Assembly: GCF_002341865.1 (NCBI RefSeq)
Contig: NZ_DDOV01000061.1
Location: 1 to 40,192, forward strand
DNA from: Clostridium sp. UBA2485
Lineage (GTDB): Bacteria > Bacillota > Clostridia > Clostridiales > Clostridiaceae
Length of the DNA stretch: 40,192 nt
Direction: 5' to 3'
Shown: piece by piece, positions 1 through 6,886 of the stretch
Numbering within the stretch: position 1 is the first letter of the stretch
Layout of the letters: each line of letters opens with the position of its first letter
Program-made: the position numbers and the translations under genes
The notes under the pieces: generated by a model
Databases searched by the model: none
The model's input: the letters and a program-made list of their open reading frames with translations, nothing else
Told to the model about the DNA's origin: nothing

Positions 1-28
1 GCGGGGAGCTATCCGACAATTAGGGAGG

Positions 29-199
29 AAATTATTTTTTAGCGAAATAATTTCTTTAATCAATTTTTTCACTAGCGATTATATCGCTAGTTATTCTGTG
101 GCGAACATTGTTCGTCGCTACAGGATCAATTTAAAATTTCTCAGTTACCACTGAGAAATTTCCACAATTGTGAATTGGGCATCGTGAATTGTGAATTAG
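29..199. repeat. Modular hairpin element, copy 1
   Basis: This stretch holds no gene but is a chain of short hairpins: AAATTATTT (29-37) with AAATAATTT (45-53), CTAGCGAT (72-79) with ATCGCTAG (83-90), a GCGAAC/GTTCG hairpin near 101-119, and AAATTTCTCAG (134-144) with CTGAGAAATTT (151-161). It is followed by repeated GTGAATTG-type words. The order and wording match the element at 30731-31030 (for example GGAAATTA at its start, and the same CTCAG/CTGAG hairpin). I read it as one member of a dispersed, non-coding, MITE-like family. Confidence 0.6.
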
Positions 200-200
200 A

Positions 201-226
201 AAAAGGAGTTCAACGAACTCTTTTTC
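201..226 (-). terminator. Terminator of the spoVA-type operon
   Basis: AAAAGGAGTTC (201-211) pairs with GAACTCTTTTT (215-225) around a 3-nt loop, with one G-T wobble. Read on the minus strand, the stem ends in a C plus T-rich run just after the stop codon of the last operon gene at 233. Confidence 0.65.
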
Positions 227-232
227 ATATGC

Positions 233-586
233 TTAACCTTTTGGTTTAAATATTATGGCAGAAATAAATCCAAAGATTATTGCTGAAGAAACCCCTGCAC
301 TTACTGTCTTTAAAACACCAGTAAATATTCCTATAAAACCGGTTTTCTCAGCTTCAGTTATAGCAGCTGTTACAAGGGTATTTCCAAAACTACTTATAGG
401 TACAAATGCTCCCGCGCCTGCGAACTTCACCAAAGGGTCATATAGACCAAATCCACCTAAGATTGCACCAATTACAACTAGTGTACAAGTTGTGTGTGCA
501 GGAGTAATCTTTAAAGTATCCATTATAAGTTGCCCAATAACACAAATTAAACCACCTATTATAAATGCAAAAATAAATTTTTCCAT
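233..586 (-). CDS. spoVAE: Stage V sporulation protein AE (SpoVAEb type)
   Basis: This 117-residue protein is almost entirely hydrophobic, with about four membrane segments. It carries the Gly/Pro-rich pattern of the SpoVAE family, including GLYDPLVKFAGAGAFVPISS near residues 47-66. SpoVA proteins sit in the inner membrane of the forespore and spore, where they take up Ca-dipicolinate during sporulation and release it at germination (family knowledge). It is the last gene of a leftward operon, 22 bp after spoVAD, and is followed directly by a terminator hairpin. SpoVAC (1611-2090) shares the core pattern GLGIYDHLSQWAGCGTAVPITG, which fits the known homology between the C and E subunits. Confidence 0.93.
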   Translation of the reverse strand: MEKFIFAFIIGGLICVIGQLIMDTLKITPAHTTCTLVVIGAILGGFGLYDPLVKFAGAGAFVPISSFGNTLVTAAITEAEKTGFIGIFTGVLKTVSAGVSSAIIFGFISAIIFKPKG

Positions 587-608
587 AACTTAACTCACAC
601 CTTCTTTT

Positions 609-1610
609 TTACATTTCTATAGAAACAGCATGGGCAATGCTAGGTATGCTTTCCTTTTGTTGATAGGAGATAGGAGACATTAAGGCACCAGTTGCAACAA
701 TTAATATTTTCTTTAATTTTCCTTTTCGCATACGATTAAGTAAATGTCCATAAGTTACAACAGCAGAACAAGCACAGCCGCTGCCACCAGAAAAGCTTGG
801 TTGTTCTTTTTTATATATTAAAAGTCCGCAATCTGTAAATATATGTGCTGGCATATTTATGTCATGTTTTTCTAATAAAGCATTAGCAAGTTCATGACCA
901 ACTTTTCCTAAATCACCAGTAGCAATAAGATCATAATGAGAAGCATCAATATTTAAATCTCTAAAATGAGCTTCAATGGTATCTACAGCTGCTGGTGCCA
1001 TAGCTGCTCCAAGATTAGAGGGATCTGAAATTCCCATGTCTACTACTCTTCCTATGGTAGCAGAAGTTATTTTAGGTCCATTTCCATTTTGCCCAAGAAC
1101 TGCAGCTCCAGCTCCAGTTACTGTCCACTGAGCAGTAGGTGGTCTTTGTACACCATATTCGGTAGGATATCTAAATTGTTTTTCAGCAGCTGCATTATGA
1201 CTACCTGCAGCTGTTATAACATATTTAGCTGCTTTACTTTCTATTAATTGAGCTGCTAATGATAAACCTTCCATGGAGCTAGAGCAAGCACCAAAGATTC
1301 CGAAATGAGGTATTCCTAAAGTTCTTGCAGCAAAGCTACTAGAAATGACTTGATTCATTAAGTCTCCACTTAAAAAAAAGTTAATATTTTCCTTCTGTAT
1401 CTTTGATTTTTGTATTGCTCTTTCACAAGCATGCTCAAGTAGAGCCCTTTCTGCTTTTTCATAGCTATCTTGCCCAAGCCATAAATCTTCATAAAGTATA
1501 TCAAAGTCATCAGCTAAAGCGCCATTTGCTTCAAAAGGACCACCGACAGTTGCAGAAGCTAATATTGTAGGTTTAGAACTAAAAATCCAGGATTGATGTC
1601 CTTTAAGCAT
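609..1610 (-). CDS. spoVAD: Stage V sporulation protein AD
   Basis: This 333-residue protein has a thiolase-like fold and matches the SpoVAD family over its whole length. Landmarks are the start GHQSWIFSSKPTILASATVGG, the segment FGIFGACSSSMEGL that corresponds to the thiolase active-site Cys region, and the C-terminal SGGSGCACSAVV. SpoVAD is the soluble subunit that binds dipicolinic acid on the outer face of the spore inner membrane (family knowledge). Its ATG follows directly after the spoVAC stop codon, so the two are probably translationally coupled. Confidence 0.95.
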   Translation of the reverse strand: MLKGHQSWIFSSKPTILASATVGGPFEANGALADDFDILYEDLWLGQDSYEKAERALLEHACERAIQKSKIQKENINFFLSGDLMNQVISSSFAARTLGIPHFGIFGACSSSMEGLSLAAQLIESKAAKYVITAAGSHNAAAEKQFRYPTEYGVQRPPTAQWTVTGAGAAVLGQNGNGPKITSATIGRVVDMGISDPSNLGAAMAPAAVDTIEAHFRDLNIDASHYDLIATGDLGKVGHELANALLEKHDINMPAHIFTDCGLLIYKKEQPSFSGGSGCACSAVVTYGHLLNRMRKGKLKKILIVATGALMSPISYQQKESIPSIAHAVSIEM

Positions 1611-2090
1611 TTACATCGCCCCCAACCATTTTATTGTCATTTTTATTGTAGCAACTACAAAAGCAGCAAAAACTCCATAAACAATAATGGCTCCTGCAAG
1701 TCTGAACATATTTCCAGCTACTCCAAGTACAAATCCTTCACTCTTATGTTCAATTGAAGAAGAAGCTATAGAGTTAGCAAAGCCTGTAATAGGAACAGCA
1801 GTTCCACATCCAGCCCATTGACTAAGATGATCATAAATTCCAAGGCCAGTAAATAAAGCTGCAAAAAAGATTAAAACTACGTAAGTAGGAGCTACTGAGG
1901 TCTTTTCATTAAAATGAAAATAGTTGATAAAGATCCACTGCAATCCTTGACCAATTGTACATATTACACCACCTACGAGAAAGGCTCTAATGCAATTAGT
2001 TAAAATAGATCTTTTAGGTTCTATACTCTTCACTAGTGCATCATATTGCTGCTGAGTTGGAGTCATTTTTTTCTTTTTCATATTTGACAT
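1611..2090 (-). CDS. spoVAC: Stage V sporulation protein AC
   Basis: This 159-residue membrane protein has a charged N-terminal stretch of about 35 residues (MKKKKMTPTQQQYDALVKS), then several membrane segments and the SpoVA core GLGIYDHLSQWAGCGTAVPI. SpoVAC of Bacillus acts as a mechanosensitive channel for Ca-dipicolinate release (family knowledge). An AAGGTG ribosome-binding site precedes the ATG. It is the third gene of the operon, 12 bp after the DUF421 gene. Confidence 0.94.
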   Translation of the reverse strand: MSNMKKKKMTPTQQQYDALVKSIEPKRSILTNCIRAFLVGGVICTIGQGLQWIFINYFHFNEKTSVAPTYVVLIFFAALFTGLGIYDHLSQWAGCGTAVPITGFANSIASSSIEHKSEGFVLGVAGNMFRLAGAIIVYGVFAAFVVATIKMTIKWLGAM

Positions 2091-2102
2091 TTATTTCACC
2101 TT

Positions 2103-2975
2103 CTAACGTAATAAATATGGTTTTAATTTTTTCATGATTTCTTCTAATTTTTCAGCACTTTGTGAGTACATAGTTTTTACATTTTTATTGTCACAGTCTA
2201 AAGAAAATGACATGAGATCAGCTTGACTTTTTTGAATGCTAGCATATAGCATTTCCTTAATTTGTGTTTTAGGGACTTGTATCATATCATCAAAAAGATC
2301 TATATATAAGTCTCCAGAAGAATCCACTTGACCAAGAAAAACATTTTCAAGGGAAACCCCTTTGATTTCCATCTGGGTTGTGAGCCAGTCTCGATTTAAT
2401 CCAGCATTAGTAAGACCTTCATCTAATATATTTCCATCTAAGATAACAGGTTGTGGTTCAGTTTTAGGTCCTACTTGCTCTCCTAAATCATATGGAGTAA
2501 CAGGTTTTTTATCAGCTTTTAAACTAACATTTATATCTCCGGTTGATTCCATTACAGCAAATTCAACGTCAGCTAAGTTAAATGCATTTTTTGAACGCAT
2601 CTCTTGTAGAAACTCTTGACCTGTGATTCTCTCTTTAGATAAGTTATCTTCCATGATTTTACCGTTTTTAACTAGGACTCTTTCCTTACTATGTATTAGG
2701 TTATAAACCCACTTGCTTCTCATGGAAGCGTAATCTAAGATAATAGGCATTAGTGCCCAAACAGCCAGTGTAATTAGTCCAAAGTAAATATTATCAACGA
2801 TATTTAAAGAAATTAAAGTAATTATAATAGCAATGACAGCATAAGAAATAAAATCAAAGGGAGTAGCCCTAGATAAGGTCTTCTTCTTCATATATTTTGT
2901 TATAACTAATGCTAAAAAAAATAAAACTATTGAATTAAATAATATTATTAACCAAGAATTCATATGCCACCTCAC
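2103..2975 (-). CDS. DUF421 membrane protein fused to a DUF1657 domain (YetF type)
   Basis: This 290-residue protein begins with two to three membrane helices (residues about 1-85). The DUF421/YetF soluble domain follows, with the typical VLVKNGKI and MEDNLSKERIT segments at about 100-115. The last 50 residues (SIQKSQADLMSFSLDCDNKN...) align with the free DUF1657 proteins encoded on both sides. In Bacillus, YetF-type proteins belong to the spoVA-2mob operon, which strongly raises spore heat resistance (known from that system; molecular role unclear). The GTG start at 2975 overlaps the upstream stop codon (TAGTG). An ATG four codons further in, with GAGGTGG close before it, is an alternative start at 2963. 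Confidence 0.82.
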   Translation of the reverse strand: MRWHMNSWLIILFNSIVLFFLALVITKYMKKKTLSRATPFDFISYAVIAIIITLISLNIVDNIYFGLITLAVWALMPIILDYASMRSKWVYNLIHSKERVLVKNGKIMEDNLSKERITGQEFLQEMRSKNAFNLADVEFAVMESTGDINVSLKADKKPVTPYDLGEQVGPKTEPQPVILDGNILDEGLTNAGLNRDWLTTQMEIKGVSLENVFLGQVDSSGDLYIDLFDDMIQVPKTQIKEMLYASIQKSQADLMSFSLDCDNKNVKTMYSQSAEKLEEIMKKLKPYLLR

Positions 2976-3181
2976 TAGTTGCCTTTATATTGGGGTTCTT
3001 CAAACTCCATAGCTCCTATTCTTTTTTCTAAATCTGTGTTAATTTTTCTTATTTCTTCAGATGTCTGATTATAGATAGCTCTAGATTTTTTATTACGTTC
3101 TTGTAATGAGTACATTCTTAAAGTGGCTTCGGCTCCTTTTAGTGTAGCCAATGTTTGTTTTACCTTTGAAATCGCAGTCAT
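2975..3181 (-). CDS. DUF1657 domain protein
   Basis: This 68-residue soluble protein is rich in helix-forming and charged residues, with the DUF1657 pattern SKVKQTLATLKGAEATLRMYSL and ending EEPQYKGN. An AGGAG site lies 9 nt before its ATG. It is the first gene of the spoVA-type operon and overlaps the start of the DUF421 gene. DUF1657 proteins have no established biochemical role; their recurrence beside YetF and SpoVA genes points to the spore. Confidence 0.85.
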   Translation of the reverse strand: MTAISKVKQTLATLKGAEATLRMYSLQERNKKSRAIYNQTSEEIRKINTDLEKRIGAMEFEEPQYKGN

Positions 3182-3257
3182 ATAAAAGTCTCCTTTATAT
3201 TTATTAAATTACTTTCTAACCTACTTTAACCAATAAGATTAATTTTAATTCATTTCT

Positions 3258-3288
3258 TAATATGAATATTTTTTTAAGTTACTAAAGA
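3258..3288 (-). promoter_or_regulatory. Candidate forespore (sigma G-like) promoter of the spoVA-type operon
   Basis: On the minus strand CATATTA (3264-3258) fits the sigma G -10 pattern. The -35 position at about 3288-3283 (TCTTTA) is a poor match to TGAATA. The call leans on context, because spoVA operons are normally sigma G-controlled. Confidence 0.3.
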
Positions 3289-3355
3289 CAAGCTACTAAA
3301 GTTTGATAAATATAGGGTAAATTTAAAAAGGAATATATTTCATTATGGATAAAAG

Positions 3356-3384
3356 GAATATTTAAATTGATTATGAACAAAATA
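3356..3384 (+). promoter_or_regulatory. Candidate sporulation promoter of the divergent DUF1657 gene
   Basis: GAATA (3356-3360), 17 nt, then CAAAATA (3378-3384) resembles sigma F/G promoters and lies about 36 bp before the ATG at 3421. The AT-rich background makes chance matches likely. Confidence 0.35.
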
Positions 3385-3420
3385 TAGTTGCAATAAAAAA
3401 ATTATAAAGGAGGAATTTTT

Positions 3421-3624
3421 ATGCCAACAGGAACTAAACTTGAAACAGCATTATCTAGTGCTAAAAGCCTAGCTGCTGATATGAAGACATTTTCTTTAGA
3501 TACAGATAATCAAGAAGCAAAAAAAATGTTTAATCAACTTGCAAATACAATGGAAAGTGTAGAACAAGCGCTTCAATCAAGACTTGACTTTGTAAAACAA
3601 GAAGAACCTCAATATAATGAATAA
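3421..3624 (+). CDS. DUF1657 domain protein (divergent copy)
   Basis: This 67-residue soluble protein is homologous to the product of 2975-3181 and to the C-terminus of the DUF421 protein; FSLDTDN here matches FSLDCDN there, and the tail EEPQYNE matches EEPQYKGN. An AAAGGAGG site precedes the ATG. It is transcribed away from the spoVA-type operon and is followed by a hairpin at 3634-3680, so it is probably monocistronic. It is the third DUF1657 unit within 1.5 kb. Confidence 0.85.
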   Translation: MPTGTKLETALSSAKSLAADMKTFSLDTDNQEAKKMFNQLANTMESVEQALQSRLDFVKQEEPQYNE

Positions 3625-3633
3625 TTAATCAAG

Positions 3634-3680
3634 ATGCTCTCATGTCTAGTTAAATTTATGTTTTATAGATATGGGAGTAT
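3634..3680 (+). terminator. Hairpin after the DUF1657 gene
   Basis: ATGCTCTCATGTCTA (3634-3648) pairs with TAGATATGGGAGTAT (3666-3680), 15 bp including three G-U wobbles. It starts 10 bp after the stop codon. There is no clear T-run after it, so it may be an end-of-transcript hairpin rather than a strong intrinsic terminator. Confidence 0.5.
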
Positions 3681-4228
3681 ATTAATATATAATATAATTT
3701 TCAGTTCTTTTAGAATTACTAAATTATGAATTAACTACATAAATAAACTTATAATATAAAAATAATTGCTAATAAGTATATTATAACTATGCCTTTATAA
3801 AACATTTAGATAAGACAGAACAATATATAAAACAAGAAAGGTGGATGAAAGATAACTTTAGTTTCGCCTTCGCTTTATCAAATTTAATGTTGTGCAACAA
3901 TCTAAGATTTTTAATGTTTATAAAAAATTATTAAGTACTAGGATAGAAGCTATCTTATAAAAATAAAATATAAAATTTTTATAATACGCCAAGAGACTTA
4001 GCTGGCTATTAACAAAGAATGAAAAGATGGCGATATTAGAAAAACAATTTGTTGGAGGTCATATTTCCTTGCAAGAATATCAGTTACAAATATTAAAATA
4101 TATATAGTAGAATTTATTTATAATTTAGACTGATAAGATGAGGCTTTAATTGAGGTTAAGATTACAGGATAAAGTAAAAATAATTATGAGAACGTCAAAA
4201 ATTTTTATTGTATCAGTATAGAGAATGT
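3681..4228. other. Gene-free stretch with a small unrecognised ORF
   Basis: About 550 bp without a recognisable gene. The only coding-like trace is a 26-codon ORF at 4027-4107 (MAILEKQFVGGHIS...); its frame stays open upstream for another 14 codons but has no clear ribosome-binding site. It may be the end of a lost gene. Small inverted repeats are present, such as GTTGTGCAAC near 3893. Confidence 0.3.
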
Positions 4229-4261
4229 GGTGGAGGATATTTAAATTAAATATCTTCCACC
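4229..4261. repeat. Near-perfect 33-nt palindrome over the end of the merR-type gene
   Basis: GGTGGAGGATATTTAA (4229-4244) and TTAAATATCTTCCACC (4246-4261) are inverted copies with one mismatch and a 1-nt centre. The right arm contains the stop codon and last codons of the regulator gene. It could act as a transcript-end hairpin on either strand, but lacks T-runs. Confidence 0.55.
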
Positions 4262-5046
4262 ATTATTTCTATCTTTACACAGTATTGCTCTTCATCTTTA
4301 GTAGTAAGTTCATTTAGAGGATATTCCTCATAGGCATTACTACAAATGCGTAGATTATTTTCTTTAATAAATGTAAATAACTTTTCATAAAGATCATCGG
4401 ATTCTCCATAAGCACATCTACCATAGAACACTGCATACTTACCTTCTGGCTTATATGAATTTTGGTCATTTTCCACTTTAAAATAATAGTGCATTACTAA
4501 TAAAGGCTCTCCAGACTCAATGCTTTTTGTATTAATAATAGCACCAAGAGGATAACCTACATCAATTCCATTTTCAGCAGCGAAATTATAAAATGAAATA
4601 GTAGAATCATCTGGAGGATTATTAGAAAGTATAGGGCCTAAAAAAATAGGCTCTTTCTTTTTATATTCAATACTTATGCTGTTTTCTTCATATTTAATAG
4701 CATCTTCTGCCATATCTACATATAATTGCATGATTTCTAAAATACGTTTAAGTTTTTTTATTTCCGTTAAAATATGCTTTTTCTGTGCACTAAACAAAGA
4801 AAACATCTGCTCAGGAGTACGTATATCTATGTATTTCTTGATTTCGTCTATACTAATGCCAATTTCTCTAAGAGAAATGATTAAATATGCTGTAGTAAGC
4901 TGACTTCTAGTATAATAGCGATAACCATTTTCACCACGAAATTCTGGAGAGAACAACCCGATTTGGTCATAATATCTTAGGTTTTCACGCTTAATACCAG
5001 TGAGACGGGAAAATTCTTTTATTGGCATATAAGATTTATCTTTCAT
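4246..5046 (-). CDS. MerR-family transcriptional regulator (BltR/BmrR-like)
   Basis: This 266-residue regulator has an N-terminal MerR winged helix-turn-helix (IKEFSRLTGIKRENLRYYDQ and GYRYYTRSQL, residues about 8-55). A long dimerisation helix follows at about 70-115. The C-terminal part, about 125-266, looks like a GyrI-like effector-binding domain, as in drug-sensing BmrR/BltR. The start is set at 5046 because GGAGG lies 5 nt before that ATG; an in-frame TTG at 5058 is too close to the same site. It is divergent from the ABC exporter genes and probably controls them through the 19-bp-spacer promoter at 5074-5104. Confidence 0.9.
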   Translation of the reverse strand: MKDKSYMPIKEFSRLTGIKRENLRYYDQIGLFSPEFRGENGYRYYTRSQLTTAYLIISLREIGISIDEIKKYIDIRTPEQMFSLFSAQKKHILTEIKKLKRILEIMQLYVDMAEDAIKYEENSISIEYKKKEPIFLGPILSNNPPDDSTISFYNFAAENGIDVGYPLGAIINTKSIESGEPLLVMHYYFKVENDQNSYKPEGKYAVFYGRCAYGESDDLYEKLFTFIKENNLRICSNAYEEYPLNELTTKDEEQYCVKIEIMVEDI

Positions 5047-5073
5047 AATAACCTCCAAACTTTAAATAAACTA

Positions 5074-5104
5074 TTGACATTAAAGTTACTTTAAGCTTTA
5101 TAAT
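5074..5104 (+). promoter_or_regulatory. MerR-type promoter/operator of the ABC exporter operon
   Basis: TTGACA (5074-5079) and TATAAT (5099-5104) are both perfect but are separated by 19 bp instead of 17. The spacer contains a perfect dyad, TTAAAG (5080-5085), TTA, CTTTAA (5089-5094). This is the known MerR-family arrangement, in which the regulator sits in the spacer and twists the promoter when its ligand binds. It lies 50 bp before the exporter start and 28 bp upstream of the regulator's own ATG. Confidence 0.85.
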
Positions 5105-5154
5105 ACCACTGAAAATAAATTTTTGCAAAATTACTTACATAATGGAGGTAGACT

Positions 5155-6882
5155 ATGAAGTATTTAAAAATATTCCTAAAAGAAAAAAAAGGAAAAGTAG
5201 GAATAACATTAATTATGCTTTTAGGACAAGTAGTAGGAACACTACTCATTCCATTTCTAATAGCAGGGATTGTAGATAATGGAATTTTGAAAGGTGATAT
5301 GAATGAGATTCTTCGTATAGGGGTTCAAATGATATTAGTTCTTTTAATAACAACAGGGGCAGCTGTATTAGGAAGTTACTATTCTGCAGACCTTGCTGCA
5401 GTTTTTGGCTATTACATGAGAGATAAGATTTTCTGTAAGAGTCAGGAATTATCTCTTCATGAATTTGACACTATTGGTGTTTCTTCTATGATTACACGTA
5501 CAACTTCAGACATTTCTAATTTACAACAGACTTTTGGGTTGGTCTTGCAGTTGATAATTCCAACTCCACTTATTATTGGTGCATCTATTGTTATGACAGC
5601 ATACACTAGTTTTACTCTGGCTTTAATACTTATTTTATCTGTGATAATATTTATGGTTTTTGCTGCATTAATACTTAAGAAATCAACTTATATTTCTAAA
5701 AGGGTTCAGACTAAATTAGATCATATTAATCAGGTAATAAGGGAATCTATTACTGGAATCCGTGTTATCCGTGCTTTTGGAAATGAAAAATATGAGGAAG
5801 GTAGAGCAAGTAAAGCTTTTAAGGGGTATGCTACAGATATGATAAAGCTAAATAAGCTATTTGCTGTATTAAATCCTACAATATGGCTTATAACTGGCTT
5901 ATCTATGGCCCTTATAGTTTGGATAGGTGGAGTGCTTTCTATGAATGGAACAATGGAAATTGGGCAAATAACTGCAGTTACTGAATATTCTATTATTACA
6001 TTGAGCTATCTAATATTGGCTACAACAACAAGTGTTACCCTTCCTAAAATGAAATCATGCCTTGATCGTATAGAGGAAGTTTTGGAAATTAATCCAGAGA
6101 TTCAGGATTTAAACATAGAAAAAGAAGATATAAAGGATAATCCTGCAGTTGTTGAATTTGAAAATGTATCCTTCTTTTATCATGGAGCAGAGGAGCCAGT
6201 TATAAAAAACCTATCATTCTCATGTAATGAAGGTCAGACAACAGCCATTATTGGAAGTACAGGCTCTGGTAAGAGTACTATTGCTAATCTTATTCTAAGA
6301 TTACACGACATAGACCAAGGAGAAATTCGTATAAATGGTGTGGATATAAGATGCCTTTCACAAAAGGAATTAAGGGATACAATTGGTTACGTTCCTCAGA
6401 AAGCTTTCTTATTTAGTGGGACAATTGAAGATAACCTAAGAATGGGGTATAAAGAGGCAACTAAGGAAGATATGAAAAGAACATTAAGCATCTCTCAAGC
6501 AGATTTTTTTGTAGACAAATTACCTATGGGATTAGAATCTCAAGTTGCTCAAGGTGGATCTAATTTTTCAGGTGGACAGAAACAACGTTTGTCTATTGCA
6601 AGGGCCCTTATAAGGAAGGCACCAGTTTATATTTTCGATGATAGTTTTTCTGCTTTGGACTTAAAAACAGATTCAGCACTTCGTAAATCACTTAAAGAAA
6701 ATATGACAGATGCAGCCAAGATAATAATTGCTCAGAGAGTAAGTACAATTATGGATGCAGATCAAATTCTTGTATTAGACGAAGGAAAACTAGTTGGTAT
6801 TGGAAAACATAATGACCTAATGAGAAACTGTTCTATATATCAAGCAATTGCTAAAAGTCAGATGAATATAAAGGAGGCTTGA
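5155..6882 (+). CDS. ABC exporter half-transporter, degenerate-ATPase subunit
   Basis: This 575-residue protein has six membrane helices (about 15-320) followed by a nucleotide-binding domain. Walker A is GSTGSGKST (367-375) and the signature SGGQ (472-475) is canonical. After Walker B, the catalytic Glu is replaced by Asp (D496 in YIFDDS), and the switch His is replaced by Gln (Q527 in IIAQRVST). These changes are typical of the degenerate-site partner of heterodimeric multidrug exporters such as LmrCD, BmrCD and TM287/288. GGAGG lies 7 nt before the ATG. The next gene starts 4 bp after the stop. Substrate unknown; the MerR neighbour suggests a toxic or drug-like compound. Confidence 0.92.
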   Translation: MKYLKIFLKEKKGKVGITLIMLLGQVVGTLLIPFLIAGIVDNGILKGDMNEILRIGVQMILVLLITTGAAVLGSYYSADLAAVFGYYMRDKIFCKSQELSLHEFDTIGVSSMITRTTSDISNLQQTFGLVLQLIIPTPLIIGASIVMTAYTSFTLALILILSVIIFMVFAALILKKSTYISKRVQTKLDHINQVIRESITGIRVIRAFGNEKYEEGRASKAFKGYATDMIKLNKLFAVLNPTIWLITGLSMALIVWIGGVLSMNGTMEIGQITAVTEYSIITLSYLILATTTSVTLPKMKSCLDRIEEVLEINPEIQDLNIEKEDIKDNPAVVEFENVSFFYHGAEEPVIKNLSFSCNEGQTTAIIGSTGSGKSTIANLILRLHDIDQGEIRINGVDIRCLSQKELRDTIGYVPQKAFLFSGTIEDNLRMGYKEATKEDMKRTLSISQADFFVDKLPMGLESQVAQGGSNFSGGQKQRLSIARALIRKAPVYIFDDSFSALDLKTDSALRKSLKENMTDAAKIIIAQRVSTIMDADQILVLDEGKLVGIGKHNDLMRNCSIYQAIAKSQMNIKEA

Positions 6883-6886
6883 TTTT

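Noticed and set aside
255..593. 112-codon plus-strand frame opposite spoVAE
   Set aside because: Fully inside a clear spoVAE homologue on the other strand; composition is the complement of membrane codons.
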